Notes: generated by a model not told the origin, from the letters alone. Counted from the first letter of the stretch, positions 42,488 to 51,483 are shown. The stretch: 64,000 nt of DNA from Brevibacterium sp. CCUG 69071 (GCF_021023135.1 NZ_PGFV01000003.1:124001-188000); one strand, 5' to 3'. Numbers and translations are program-made.

Positions 42488-42638
42488 TGCTTCTCCTTAT
42501 TCGCCTGTGCCGTGCTGATTGTTCGGGTAGTGATTGTTCGGGTGCTGCTGTGCTTCGGTGGTGCCTGCGGTGGTGCGGTGCTTCGGTGCTGGTGTGTGCC
42601 TGCGTTGGTGCTGCCGGCACTGTGGGTGGGTGGCTCGT

Positions 42639-43973
42639 CTACTGCGACTGCGTCCGTTCGTCGCCGAGGTGGTCGAGAGTATCCGGCGGCAGTTCGGCGA
42701 CCGCACCGACCGTGTCGCTCCCGTCGCCAGGCCTGCCCCAGTCCCCCGCCGTCTCGGAGCCCTCGTCCGGCGGGCCGTTCGGAACGCTCGGGCCGTCCCG
42801 GTAGTGGGCGTTGTGGCGACCGGGTTCGGGCACTCCGCTGCGCAGCCCCAGCCTCCGGCCGTCGAAGGTCAGCGGCAGCAACGGCACGTCGACGCTCTCG
42901 CCGGTGGGCAAGCCGGTCGATGCCAGTGCTCCCGAGGCCACGAGGTGGGCATCGGTGGTGAGGTCTGCTGGAGTGTTCACCGGGGCGACGGGCAGTCCGC
43001 GGCGGGTGCACTTGTCCTCGATCTCGTTCAAGCTCAATCGCGACAGGGCGGTCTGGAGTTCGGTGTGGATACGCTCGCGCTGGTCGACTCTGCCCTGGTT
43101 CGTCTCGAGCGCGGAGTCGGCGGCGAGTCCGGTGAGGCCGAATTCGTCGCAGAGGTCGCGCCATTGTCCGTCGCTGACGGCGGCGACGAAGACCTGGTTG
43201 TCCTCGGCGTCGCGGAAGATGTCGTAGACGGCCCAGGTCGCCCGCCTCGTCGGCATCGGTCGCAGCGGTTCGTCGCTGAGCTGGGCCTGGGCCATATGGG
43301 TGCCGACGAGGAAGGCGTTGTTCTCGAACAGGGCGGAGTTGATGAGCTGCCCGTGCCCGGTCTGTTCCCGCACGCGCAGGGCCGACTGGATGCCGATGAC
43401 GCCGAACATGCCGCCCATGATGTCGTTGACGCTTGCTCCGGCGCGCAGGGGTTGGCCAGGCGGGCCGGTCATGTAGGCGAGTCCGCCGAGCATCTGCACC
43501 ACCTCGTCGAGGGCGGTGCGTTCACCATAAGGTCCGGACAGGAAGCCCTTGAGCGAGCAGTAGATGAGGCCCGGGTTCCGCGTCGAGAGCTCCTCGTACC
43601 CAAAGCCCATCGACTCCATCTTCCCGACTCGGAAGTTCTCGAGGAGCACGTCGGCGGAATCGACGAGCTGCAGGACCGTGTCCCGGTCGTCCGCCTCGGC
43701 GATGTCGAGTTGGACGCTGAGCTTATTGCGGTTGAAAGCGGGGAACAGGCCCGAGCCGGACCCGGGCAGGTAGCGGGTCTTGTCGCCGGCTCCGCGGGGT
43801 TCGACCTTGATCACCTCGGCGCCGAGGTCGGCGAGGATCATCCCGCAGCTCGGGCCCATGACCATATGGGAGAACTCGATGACGCGGATACCCTCGAGCG
43901 GCAGCGGTTCGGTGGGATTCGACGTGGAGCCGGCATCCGCCTCGGCGCCGGTGGCCCCCGGGTGCGCGCTCAT
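42639..43973 (-). CDS. class III CoA-transferase (CaiB/BaiF family)
   Basis: The protein (about 444 residues) contains VIEFSHMVMGPSCGMILADLGAEVIKVEPRG, AFNRNKLSVQLDI, SADVLLENFRVGKMESMGFGYEEL and CSLKGFLSGPYGERTALDEVVQMLGGLAYMTGP, where an acidic pair replaces the usual YD catalytic region. The ATG complementary to 43971-43973 overlaps the lyase stop (ATGA). It has a 60-residue low-complexity C-terminal tail. Probably activates the acid that the adjacent lyase later cleaves. Confidence 0.88.
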   Translation of the reverse strand: MSAHPGATGAEADAGSTSNPTEPLPLEGIRVIEFSHMVMGPSCGMILADLGAEVIKVEPRGAGDKTRYLPGSGSGLFPAFNRNKLSVQLDIAEADDRDTVLQLVDSADVLLENFRVGKMESMGFGYEELSTRNPGLIYCSLKGFLSGPYGERTALDEVVQMLGGLAYMTGPPGQPLRAGASVNDIMGGMFGVIGIQSALRVREQTGHGQLINSALFENNAFLVGTHMAQAQLSDEPLRPMPTRRATWAVYDIFRDAEDNQVFVAAVSDGQWRDLCDEFGLTGLAADSALETNQGRVDQRERIHTELQTALSRLSLNEIEDKCTRRGLPVAPVNTPADLTTDAHLVASGALASTGLPTGESVDVPLLPLTFDGRRLGLRSGVPEPGRHNAHYRDGPSVPNGPPDEGSETAGDWGRPGDGSDTVGAVAELPPDTLDHLGDERTQSQ

Positions 43974-44923
43974 GGCGTCCCGCTCGCCGAGGTGGGGGCG
44001 AAGCGGTCGTCGAAGACGGCCGGGGTCGCGGGGATGTCGGACAGGCTCGAGGTCAGGTCGTGGCCGACGGCCGAGATCAGGGGTTCGCGCACCTCGGTCA
44101 GCGCTGCCACGTCGACGCCGGTGGCCACGCCCTCGCGGTGGAGGAGGTGGACGAGGTCGTCGGTGCCGATGTTGCCGGCCGCGCCCGGGGCGAAGGGGCA
44201 TCCGCCGAGTCCGCCCATGGCCGCGTCGAAGTTCGCGATCCCGAGGTCGAGGGCGGCGATGACGTTGGCCATGCCGAAGTTGTATGTGTCGTGCAGGTGG
44301 AGGTTGACCGGTTTGCCGGGGAAGGCCTCGAGCACCGCCGAGGTGTTCCTGCGCACCAGCGAGGGGTTGGCGTTGCCGATGGTGTCGGCGACTCCGATGC
44401 CGTGGGCGCCGGCGTCGACGAAGGGGCGGAGGACCTCGACGAGGTGATCGGCTTCGGTGATGCCGTCGAAGGGGCAGATAAAGCTGACCGCCGTCGAGAT
44501 GTCGAAGCGCAGCCCCTGGTCACGGGCGTATTCGGCAGCGAGGAGGAGTCGTTCGCTGGCCTGGGCGATCGGGGCGTCGGAGTTCGCCTGCGAGTGCCCT
44601 TCGGAGGCGGAGAGGACGAGTTTGATGTTCTTCGCCCCTGCGTCGACGGCACGCTCGGCGCCCTTGAGATTGAAGACGAGGGTGAAGAGTTCGACACCCT
44701 CGGCCTCATAGGGCTGGAGCCTCCGCAGCACCTCGTCGGTGTCGGCCATCTGCGGGACCTTCTTCGGGTTGACGAAGGATCCGATCTCGAGTTCGGTCAG
44801 GCCCGCGGCGATGAGTCTTTCGGCCAGGGCGACCTTGGCATCCGTGGGCACGATGGTCTTCTCGATCTGGAGACCGTCGCGCAGGGTGGTGTCGAGGATG
44901 TGGACTCTGGATGGCCGAACCAT
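43970..44923 (-). CDS. HMG-CoA lyase-like enzyme
   Basis: The 317-residue HMGL barrel has VHILDTTLRDGLQIEKTIVP (metal-ligand Asp and catalytic Arg), NLHLHDTYNFGMANVIAALDLGI (metal-ligand His pair) and the signature loop GGLGGCPFAPGAAGNI with the catalytic Cys. It would cleave HMG-CoA to acetyl-CoA and acetoacetate, or a related citramalyl-type CoA ester. AAGGAG lies 4-5 nt before the ATG. Transcribed with the CoA-transferase. Confidence 0.9.
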   Translation of the reverse strand: MVRPSRVHILDTTLRDGLQIEKTIVPTDAKVALAERLIAAGLTELEIGSFVNPKKVPQMADTDEVLRRLQPYEAEGVELFTLVFNLKGAERAVDAGAKNIKLVLSASEGHSQANSDAPIAQASERLLLAAEYARDQGLRFDISTAVSFICPFDGITEADHLVEVLRPFVDAGAHGIGVADTIGNANPSLVRRNTSAVLEAFPGKPVNLHLHDTYNFGMANVIAALDLGIANFDAAMGGLGGCPFAPGAAGNIGTDDLVHLLHREGVATGVDVAALTEVREPLISAVGHDLTSSLSDIPATPAVFDDRFAPTSASGTP

Positions 44924-45006
44924 GGGACTCCTTGAGGTGACATCCCGGTCATCGGGAAGTGCGTTTCACCGTGCTTCACTGCACGATGAGTCCATAGTTA
45001 CCACAT

Positions 45007-45018
45007 TCCGCTCGCGGA
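45007..45018. promoter_or_regulatory. IclR-like palindrome upstream of the lyase gene
   Basis: TCCGC-TC-GCGGA is a perfect 5-bp inverted repeat about 85 bp before the lyase start, resembling the GC-rich half-sites bound by IclR-family proteins. The IclR encoded at 38644-39354 is a candidate ligand. Confidence 0.35.
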
Positions 45019-45096
45019 GCGGTATACAAAGTGCTCGCTATGTGAGAGCGCGCGAGCTTTTGCCTACTCATGTTCCCGTTTAACAGGACAGCGTGT

Positions 45097-46368
45097 TCAG
45101 GTCTCGTCCTCCTCGGACGATTCGCCGGAGGCCGCCCTGCCGAGCCCGAGCCAGTTAAGCACCTCCTCGGTGTGCTCGCCGAGGTCCGGGCCGAGGTGGT
45201 CGATCGGCAGGGACTGACCGCCGATGACGGGGGTGATGCCGGGGAAGGCGACGTCGTCGAGGATCTCTTCGCCGGTGGAGACATCGAGGTTCTGGATCAT
45301 TCCGCGGGAGTTCAGCTGCTCGTCGGCGACGAGATCTTCGGCAGTGTAGATCGGGCCGGCGGGAACACCGGCCGATTCGAGGGCGGCGACGACATCCTCG
45401 ACCTCGCGGTCGGCGCACCAGTCTCCGATCGCCTCGTCGAGTTCTTCGCGCCGATTCCACCTGCCGGCGTTCGTCTGCAGGTCGGGGTCCTCGGCGAGGT
45501 CGTTTCGGTCGATCGCTGTCATCAGTCGGGTGAAGATGCCGTCGCCGTTGCCGGCGATGACGACGGATCTGCCGCCGGCGCAGAGGTACCCGTTCGAGGG
45601 GGCGATGCCCTCCATCCGTCCGCCTGTGCGGGTGCGGATCTCGCCGAAGGCCGAATAGTCGGGGACGAGGGATTCCATCACGGAGAACGTCGCCTCGTTC
45701 AGCGCCACGTCGACGGTGCGCTCGGACAGCGGGCCCTCGCCTTCGAAGCTGTGATCGGAGCCGACGACCGCCTCGGCGGCTCCGGCGATCTTCTGTCGTT
45801 GGCGGTCGAAGAGCATCATCACGGCGCCGAAGGCGGCCTGCATGCCGGCGATCGAGTCGCCGATGGAGATGCCCACGCGCACGGGTGGGCGGTCGGGGTC
45901 GCCGACGAGCTCGCGGAAACCGGAGTAGCCTTCGGCGACGGCGGCGAATCCGGGGCGCTCGGACATCGGACCGGTCTGGCCGAATGCGGAGATGCGGACG
46001 AACACGAGGTCGGGGTTGGCCTCTTCGAGGACGTCGGGGCCCAGCCCCCACTTCTCGAGCGTGCCGGGCCGGAAGTTCTCGAGGACGATGTCGGAGCGGC
46101 GGACGAGTTCGAGGGCGGCCTTCCTGCCCTCGTCGGAGCGCAGGTCGAGGACGACGGACTTCTTGTTGCGGTTGATCGTGCGATAGAGCATCGAGGTGGT
46201 GCCGGCCTTGAGCCGCCAGTTGCGCAGTTCGTCGCCGGTGTCGGGGCGTTCGACCTTGATCACCTCGGCGCCGAAGTCGGCGAGCATCCGGCCCGCGGTG
46301 GGGGCGGCGATGTAATTGCCGAGTTCGAGGACTCGCACACCGGTGAGGGGAAGTCGGCGCCTGGTCAT
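45097..46368 (-). CDS. class III CoA-transferase (CaiB/BaiF family)
   Basis: The 423-residue protein contains LPLTGVRVLELGNYIAAPTAGRMLADFGAEVIKVERP, TINRNKKSVVLDLRS, ENFRPGTLEKWGL and RPGFAAVAEGYSGFRELVG. AGGAGC precedes the ATG at 46368 by 7 nt; the frame could start further upstream but lacks a ribosome site there. A large insertion (AEAVVGSDHSFEGEGPLSERTVDVAL) is typical of this subgroup. It is 173 bp before the lyase gene and in the same direction. Confidence 0.88.
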   Translation of the reverse strand: MTRRRLPLTGVRVLELGNYIAAPTAGRMLADFGAEVIKVERPDTGDELRNWRLKAGTTSMLYRTINRNKKSVVLDLRSDEGRKAALELVRRSDIVLENFRPGTLEKWGLGPDVLEEANPDLVFVRISAFGQTGPMSERPGFAAVAEGYSGFRELVGDPDRPPVRVGISIGDSIAGMQAAFGAVMMLFDRQRQKIAGAAEAVVGSDHSFEGEGPLSERTVDVALNEATFSVMESLVPDYSAFGEIRTRTGGRMEGIAPSNGYLCAGGRSVVIAGNGDGIFTRLMTAIDRNDLAEDPDLQTNAGRWNRREELDEAIGDWCADREVEDVVAALESAGVPAGPIYTAEDLVADEQLNSRGMIQNLDVSTGEEILDDVAFPGITPVIGGQSLPIDHLGPDLGEHTEEVLNWLGLGRAASGESSEEDET

Positions 46369-46669
46369 GTCGATGCTCCTAATCGTGCGGCAGCGGTGCG
46401 CGGGGTTCACGAGGGTCGCGAGGTACGCGACTTTCGCGGGCACACCGTGGTCGTGGTCGGCCGGGTCGGTAGTCCCATGGTGCCAGGTCTCGGACCTGCA
46501 GTCCCGGACATCCGCATACTCAGATCACACGGCCCGGGTGAACAGCGCCTGAGACTTGAGCGAACTCCACGCAATTGCCCTTGCCAGCTGTTGTCCTCTG
46601 AGTTCCGGTGTCCAAGACTGGCAAGCAGGTCGCAGATCGCGGCGCATCGTCACCGAACAGGAGTTGAAC
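46369..46669. other. divergent spacer between a CoA-transferase gene and a small gene
   Basis: No gene is seen. It must hold the promoters of the minus-strand CoA-transferase and of the plus-strand small gene at 46670. No clear -35/-10 pair or riboswitch was recognised. Confidence 0.3.
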
Positions 46670-46816
46670 ATGGGATCCAACGATTTCGACGGCAACAACC
46701 AGAACGGTCAGAACGACTTCAATGCACAGCAGGACGGACCCGGCGGACAGCAGGGTGCTCCCGGTCAGCAGGCTCAGGACCAGCAGTCCCAGGGCGGCTT
46801 CGACCAGCAGCGCTGA
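46670..46816 (+). CDS. 48-residue Gln/Asn/Gly-rich small protein
   Basis: An ATG at 46670 with AGGAG 6 nt upstream opens a frame beginning MGSNDFDGNNQNGQND, continuing with GGQQGAPGQQAQDQQ and ending GGFDQQR. About half of the residues are Q, N or G, and there is no hydrophobic core, cysteine or signal peptide, so it should be disordered. A strong terminator follows 28 nt after the stop. Good ribosome site, compact unit and terminator argue that it is real although I know no family. Its job is unknown; a stress-related or condensate-forming role is speculation. Confidence 0.65.
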   Translation: MGSNDFDGNNQNGQNDFNAQQDGPGGQQGAPGQQAQDQQSQGGFDQQR

Positions 46817-46844
46817 TCGACTCACCCGGCCACGTTTGAGCAAT

Positions 46845-46879
46845 GAGGGGTGGCGCACCGTTCGGGTGCGCCACCCCTC
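46845..46879. terminator. strong terminator hairpin
   Basis: GAGGGGTGGCGCACC (46845-46859) pairs perfectly with GGTGCGCCACCCCTC (46865-46879) around a 5-nt loop. It serves the small gene at 46670-46816 and, from the other side, the FAH-family gene. Confidence 0.85.
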
Positions 46880-46964
46880 GTTCCGTCTCGGGATATTGCC
46901 CGTCATCGAATCCACATCGGTCATTCTGCGGCGGGCACCACCCCGGTCAACGACCAACCTCAAC

Positions 46965-47816
46965 TCAGTCGGTGACGGTCACGACCTGGCGGTGGCGGCC
47001 GAGGCCTTCGATCTCGAGTTCGACGACATCACCGTCAGCAAGGTAGGGATATTTGCCCGACATGGCCACGCCCTGCGGTGTCCCGGTGAGGATCACATCG
47101 CCCGGCTCGAAGGCCATCGCCTGACTGAGTTGGACGATGATCTCCCCGACGTCGAAGATGAGGTCGCTCGTCGAGGAATCCTGGCGAACCTCGCCATTGA
47201 CCCAGCTGCGCAGACGCAGGGACCCGGGGTCCACCTCGGCGGCGGGCCTGATCCACGGACCCAGCGGCGTGAAGCCGGGCAGGTTCTTGCCCTTCGACCA
47301 TTGGCCGCCGGACTCCTCGATCTGGAGTCTGCGCTCGGACAGATCATTCGCCAGCACATAGCCCGCGACATGCGAATATGCCTCCTCCGCAGAGTCGACC
47401 CGGAAGGTCCGTGAGCCGATGACGACTCCCAGCTCGACCTCCCAGTCGGCCTTCGTCGCGTACGGCGGCAGCTCGATCGGATCGGTGGGGCCGCTGATCG
47501 TCGAGGGCATCTTGAAGAAGATCACGGGGCGCTCGGGCGGTTCGGCCCCGGCTTCCCGGGCATGCGCCGCATAGTTCATGCCCACGCAGATCACCGCTGA
47601 GGGCCTGGCCAGCGGCGCACCGACGCGCAGATCATCAGCACCGGCGAGCGGCTCGAGCTCCCCGGCATCGAGCACAGAGCGGACTCGATCGATGCCGTTC
47701 GCAGCGAAGAAGTCGGAGTCGATGTCCAGGGTCACCGGGCGCAGGTCGTAGTCGACGCCGCCTTCGCGGGCCACCGGGATCTCGTGGCCGATCGGTCCCA
47801 ATCGCAGCAGTTCCAT
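46965..47816 (-). CDS. fumarylacetoacetate hydrolase-family protein
   Basis: The 283-residue protein has the FAH C-terminal core: ICVGMNYAAHAREAG, PVIFFKMPSTISGPTDPIELP, DWEVELGVVIG (metal-ligand Glu pair), ANDLSERRLQ and DVILTGTPQGVAM. Members hydrolyse C-C bonds of 2,4-diketo acids, or act as hydratases/decarboxylases of 2-oxo acids. The ATG at 47816 has AGAGG 6 nt upstream. Its start faces the second ArsR gene. It may share a catabolic role with the CoA-pathway genes beside it. Confidence 0.9.
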   Translation of the reverse strand: MELLRLGPIGHEIPVAREGGVDYDLRPVTLDIDSDFFAANGIDRVRSVLDAGELEPLAGADDLRVGAPLARPSAVICVGMNYAAHAREAGAEPPERPVIFFKMPSTISGPTDPIELPPYATKADWEVELGVVIGSRTFRVDSAEEAYSHVAGYVLANDLSERRLQIEESGGQWSKGKNLPGFTPLGPWIRPAAEVDPGSLRLRSWVNGEVRQDSSTSDLIFDVGEIIVQLSQAMAFEPGDVILTGTPQGVAMSGKYPYLADGDVVELEIEGLGRHRQVVTVTD

Positions 47817-47969
47817 AGGGTTCCTCTCTTTCGAGTGCGGCCACCTCACTGTGGCCACGGTCCACGCTAACGATGTCTCGCATACTAAGTTGGAACTGTT
47901 CAAGAATTGGACATGTATTTTGTCGACCAGAACCACCCGAATCACGCGGCACATCGTCGAAAACTTTAT

Positions 47970-48032
47970 TCAACCAGATGGTTGACTTACCCTCCTGTGC
48001 AGGCTTAGGCTTTCAATCAACCATATAGTTGA
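47970..48032. promoter_or_regulatory. two ArsR-type operators around the promoter of the second ArsR-SRPBCC pair
   Basis: TCAACCAGATGGTTGA (47970-47985) and TCAACCATATAGTTGA (48017-48032) share the pattern TCAACYA-N3-type dyad, 47 bp apart. The -35 box TTGACT (47982-47987) overlaps the first; the transcript start would fall near the second. Autorepression by the downstream ArsR protein is the natural reading. Confidence 0.75.
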
Positions 48033-48047
48033 ATACGAGGAGGATCT

Positions 48048-48458
48048 TTGGCCGACCAGCTTTCCAAGGTCTTCGCCGCCCTGTCCGACCCCACCCGTCG
48101 GGACATGGTCGCGAGGCTCAGCGTCGCCGACGCCACGGTCAACGAGCTCGCCGAACCGTACGAGGTGAGCCTGCAGGCCGTATCGAAACATCTCAAGGTG
48201 CTCGAGGATTCGGGACTGGTCACTCGCACCCGCGAAGCCCAGCGCAGACCGGTTCACCTCGAAGACAATGTGTTCGATCTGATGACGAAATGGATCGAGA
48301 GATACCGACAGCAGGCAGAGGAACGCTACCGACGCCTCGACGCGGTCCTGGAATCGATGGACGCGGACGAGGATACGAACACCCCGAACCCGGCAGCCGC
48401 CTCGGCGCCGGGATCCGAAGCACAGAAGACAGCACGCACATCACGCAAGGGAGCATGA
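48048..48458 (+). CDS. ArsR-family winged-helix repressor
   Basis: The start is a TTG with GAGGAGG 5 nt upstream. Residues 1-90 form the ArsR domain (SKVFAALSDPTRRDMVARLSVADATVNELAEPYEVSLQAVSKHLKVLEDSGLVTR). No metal-binding cysteines are present. A polar C-terminal tail follows. One base separates it from the SRPBCC gene. The two palindromes upstream are probable binding sites. Confidence 0.92.
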   Translation: MADQLSKVFAALSDPTRRDMVARLSVADATVNELAEPYEVSLQAVSKHLKVLEDSGLVTRTREAQRRPVHLEDNVFDLMTKWIERYRQQAEERYRRLDAVLESMDADEDTNTPNPAAASAPGSEAQKTARTSRKGA

Positions 48459-48459
48459 C

Positions 48460-48957
48460 ATGACCACCACCGACACCACCGCCGACTATTCGACCCTCAA
48501 GCTCGACGTCCCCGCCGACGTTCAGACCGTGTCGATCACCCGCGACTTCAATGCCACCCCGGACAAGGTGTTCCGAGCGCATATCGATCCGGAGCTCTTC
48601 GTCAGATGGTGCGGGCCGGACACGATCACGAATACGATCCGTCAGTGGAACCCGAAGACCGGCGGAAACTGGAGCTACGTCTCGACGGACGGCTCCGGCG
48701 AGTACGGCTTCTTCGGATCATTCCACGAGGTCCGGGAGAACGAACGCATCGTCCAGACCTTCACCTTCGAAGGCTTCCCGGATGCCGTGAACCTCGAGAT
48801 CCTCACCCTCATCGATCTCGGCGACGGACGGACCCGACTGAGATCCACTTCGATCTTCGACTCGATCGAATCCCGCGACGGCATGGTCGCCTCGGGCATG
48901 GAGCACGGCATCGTCGAGGGCTACAACAAGCTCGATCGACTGCTGGCCGAGGGCTGA
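48460..48957 (+). CDS. SRPBCC (AHSA1-like) protein paired with ArsR
   Basis: The 165-residue helix-grip protein contains ITRDFNATPDKVFRAHIDPELFVRWCGPD, GGNWSYVSTDGSGEYGFFGSFHEVRENERIVQTFTFEGFPD and a C-terminal helix (GMVASGMEHGIVEGYNKLDRLLAE), the pattern of AHSA1-domain proteins (YndB/CalC-like) that bind lipid-like or aromatic ligands. Transcribed with ArsR. Confidence 0.9.
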   Translation: MTTTDTTADYSTLKLDVPADVQTVSITRDFNATPDKVFRAHIDPELFVRWCGPDTITNTIRQWNPKTGGNWSYVSTDGSGEYGFFGSFHEVRENERIVQTFTFEGFPDAVNLEILTLIDLGDGRTRLRSTSIFDSIESRDGMVASGMEHGIVEGYNKLDRLLAEG

Positions 48958-48981
48958 TCGGGCAGTCTGCTTCCACCTCAG

Positions 48982-49037
48982 ATACCTCGCGGGGGCTGAG
49001 CTACCTGGCGCCAGGTAGCTCAGCCCCCGCGAGGTAT
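48982..49037. terminator. perfect 56-bp palindrome, bidirectional terminator
   Basis: The 28-bp arms 48982-49009 and 49010-49037 are exactly complementary and have no spacer; the right arm is followed by TTT. It lies between the convergent SRPBCC and GntR genes and would form a long stem in either transcript. Confidence 0.8.
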
Positions 49038-49055
49038 TTTGGAGCTGGCGCGAGG

Positions 49056-49790
49056 TCAGGGAGTCTTTTCCGCCATCATGGCGAAGTAGGAGTCGCGGCT
49101 GCGGCGGACGTGGCGGGCCATGACCTCGACGGCCTTCGCCTCCTGGCCTGCGTCGATGGCCGCGATGATCTCGCGGTGCTCCGGCCAGGCCTGCGGGCCG
49201 CGGCGGGTGACGTTGAGCGAGTAGAGCCATTCGATCTTGCCCGAGATCTGCCGCAGCAGGCTGATGAAGGAGACGCTGCCGCTGAGTTCGGCCACGGCGA
49301 AGTGGAAGCGCATATTCAGCACCGCCAAATCCTCGTAGCGCTCCTGCTCGATGACGACATCGCCTTCGGCGAGGATGTCGCTGATCTCCTTGCGGACGCC
49401 GTGCCATCGGTCATCCGGGGCCGCGCCGCTGCTCTGCTCGGCCGATCGCTTCGCCGCCCTCTTGGCGGTCGCGGATTCGAGGACGATGCGGATCTCGAAC
49501 AGATCCTCGGCGTCCTCAACCGGGGACGGAGCAACCATCGACCCACTGTAGGGCCTCGACTCCACCAGCCCTTCCGCCTCGAGAGAGCGCAGAGCCTCCC
49601 GTACGGGAATCCGAGAGACCGCATACTGCTTGGCCAAGGCAGCTTCGCGCAGCTTGCTGCCCGGAGCATGGGTCCCGGTGATGATGTCCTGGCGGATCTT
49701 CGTCCCGACGCTGACGCTGCTGGAAGTTGTCGAGGAGGTCGCAGCCGCGGCCCCGGTGGCAGAGGCCCCCGTCTGAGAAGGGTCAGACAT
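49056..49790 (-). CDS. GntR-family regulator, FadR/FCD subgroup
   Basis: After a Ser/Ala/Thr-rich N-terminal 25 residues comes the winged helix (GTKIRQDIITGTHAPGSKLREAALAKQYAVSRIPVREALRSLEAEGLV) and then an FCD effector domain (DLFEIRIVLESATAKRAAKRS, MRFHFAVAELSGS, EHREIIAAIDAGQEAKAVEVMARHV). The start overlaps the ABC-ATPase stop by 8 nt, so it is the last gene of the peptide-uptake operon. It probably represses that operon through the TTGTATACAA-type sites before the binding-protein gene. Confidence 0.9.
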   Translation of the reverse strand: MSDPSQTGASATGAAAATSSTTSSSVSVGTKIRQDIITGTHAPGSKLREAALAKQYAVSRIPVREALRSLEAEGLVESRPYSGSMVAPSPVEDAEDLFEIRIVLESATAKRAAKRSAEQSSGAAPDDRWHGVRKEISDILAEGDVVIEQERYEDLAVLNMRFHFAVAELSGSVSFISLLRQISGKIEWLYSLNVTRRGPQAWPEHREIIAAIDAGQEAKAVEVMARHVRRSRDSYFAMMAEKTP

Positions 49791-51483
49791 TGAGCAGACC
49801 GGATCCGGGCACGGCCGCCAGAAGCTTCTGGGTGTAGACCGCACTCGGACGGTCGATGACGTCCCTCGTCGGACCGGATTCGACGATCTCTCCACTCTTC
49901 ATCACTACAACATCGTCGGCCAAGTTCGCGACAACTGCAAGATCGTGGGTGATGAACAGGCAGCTCACGCCCAATCCCGACTGCAGATCCCGCAGCAGAT
50001 CGAGAATCTGCTCCTGGACGAGGACGTCGAGGGCGGACACCGCTTCATCACAGATGAGCAGCTCGGGCTCGCTGATGAGTGCGCGGGCAATGGCGATCCG
50101 CTGGCGCTGACCGCCGGACAGATCGGCAGGCCGCCGCTCGAGCATTGACTCGGGAAGCGCCACATGGTCGAGCACCTCCCTGACCTTCGCCGTTCGTTGA
50201 CGACGAGCCCCGATCGCGAACACGTCGAGTGGTTCGCGGATGATCCGCTCGATGCTCCACATCGGGTTGAGCGAAGAGAATGGGTCCTGGAAGACCGGCT
50301 GACTGAAACGACGCAGGATGCTTCGCTCCGCCCGAGATGTGGCATCGACATTGCGGCCGTCGGCGAGGACCTCCCCGCTGGTGGCCTTCTCCAGACCCAG
50401 CACGATCTTGGCTATCGTCGACTTTCCCGAGCCGGACTCTCCGATCACCGCGGTCGTCTTGCCGCGTTTGGCTGTGAAGCTCACGCCCTTGAGCGCGTAG
50501 ACCTCCCTACCGCGACCGCGCAGTCGGTAGACCTTGTGCAGGTCGTTGACCTCCAACACATTCGCCGAGGTGGCCGCCGCCTCCCCGGAAGATTCCTCTC
50601 GGCCGGCATCGTTCGTCGGATCTCCGCCCAGGGCCCCCTGCCTTACCTCCGCAACGGTCGCGGCAGGCCGCTCGAACACGATGCTCGGTGCAGCTTTGAC
50701 CAGTGCCTTCGTATACTCGTGCTGCGGATCGCCGAGAACCTGTTCAGGCGCGCCGCGTTCGACGACTCGGCCCTCGTGCATGACGAGGATCGTGTCGGTC
50801 CTCTCCCCGGCCACGCCCAGATCGTGAGTGACGAAGAGGAGTGAGGTACCGCGTTCGGCGACGAGATCGGCGAGATGATCAAGAATCTGCTTCTGCACAG
50901 TCACATCGAGGGCCGAGGTCGGTTCGTCGGCGATGATGAGGTCGGGTTCGCCGGACAGGGCGATGGCGATGAGGATCCTCTGGCGCATGCCGCCGGAGAA
51001 CTCGTGCGGATAGGACCGCCGCCTCGCCTCTGCGTCCGGAATTCCGGCTTCGGTCATCAGCCGTACGACATTGCGGGTCACCTCGGCGGTCTCTTTCATC
51101 CCGTAGGTCCGCAGCGCATCGGCGATCTGGTCGCCGACTCGCATGCTCGGGTTGAGACTGGCCATCGGGTCCTGTGGGACAAGTGCGATCGACCGTCCGC
51201 GCAGCGACTGCAGTCGCTGCCGGTCAGCTCTGACCAGATCCTCACCGCGGTACTTCACCGATCCGGAGCTGACATGCCCGGCACCGGGCAGGAGACCGAG
51301 GACCGCGCCGATCGTCGTCGACTTGCCGGACCCCGACTGTCCGACGAGGGCCAAGCGCTCCCCCGGCTCGAGGGTGAATCCGAAGTCGTGGAGCACCGGG
51401 GTTTCGTAAGAGACTTCGAGACCGGACACCTCGAGCACGAACTCATCGCCTGCCCGGTCGGCATTCGCCTGCTCGTTCATCAT
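49783..51483 (-). CDS. oligopeptide ABC transporter ATPase, fused DppD-DppF type
   Basis: Two complete ATPase domains are fused. The first has Walker [10 protein letters not shown], signature [11 protein letters not shown] and Walker [13 protein letters not shown]; the second has Walker [10 protein letters not shown], signature [11 protein letters not shown] and Walker [13 protein letters not shown] (Ala replaces the usual Pro). Each has a C-terminal oligopeptide-type extension ([26 protein letters not shown]). It energises import by the permeases encoded upstream. The ATG at 51483 overlaps the transpeptidase stop. Confidence 0.93.
   Translation of the reverse strand: MMNEQANADRAGDEFVLEVSGLEVSYETPVLHDFGFTLEPGERLALVGQSGSGKSTTIGAVLGLLPGAGHVSSGSVKYRGEDLVRADRQRLQSLRGRSIALVPQDPMASLNPSMRVGDQIADALRTYGMKETAEVTRNVVRLMTEAGIPDAEARRRSYPHEFSGGMRQRILIAIALSGEPDLIIADEPTSALDVTVQKQILDHLADLVAERGTSLLFVTHDLGVAGERTDTILVMHEGRVVERGAPEQVLGDPQHEYTKALVKAAPSIVFERPAATVAEVRQGALGGDPTNDAGREESSGEAAATSANVLEVNDLHKVYRLRGRGREVYALKGVSFTAKRGKTTAVIGESGSGKSTIAKIVLGLEKATSGEVLADGRNVDATSRAERSILRRFSQPVFQDPFSSLNPMWSIERIIREPLDVFAIGARRQRTAKVREVLDHVALPESMLERRPADLSGGQRQRIAIARALISEPELLICDEAVSALDVLVQEQILDLLRDLQSGLGVSCLFITHDLAVVANLADDVVVMKSGEIVESGPTRDVIDRPSAVYTQKLLAAVPGSGLLNV

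Noticed and set aside
42534..46839. Very long plus-strand open frames (637 and 589 codons)
   Set aside because: They are antisense to well-supported CoA-transferase and lyase genes and result from high GC at third codon positions; the translations are low-complexity and match no family.
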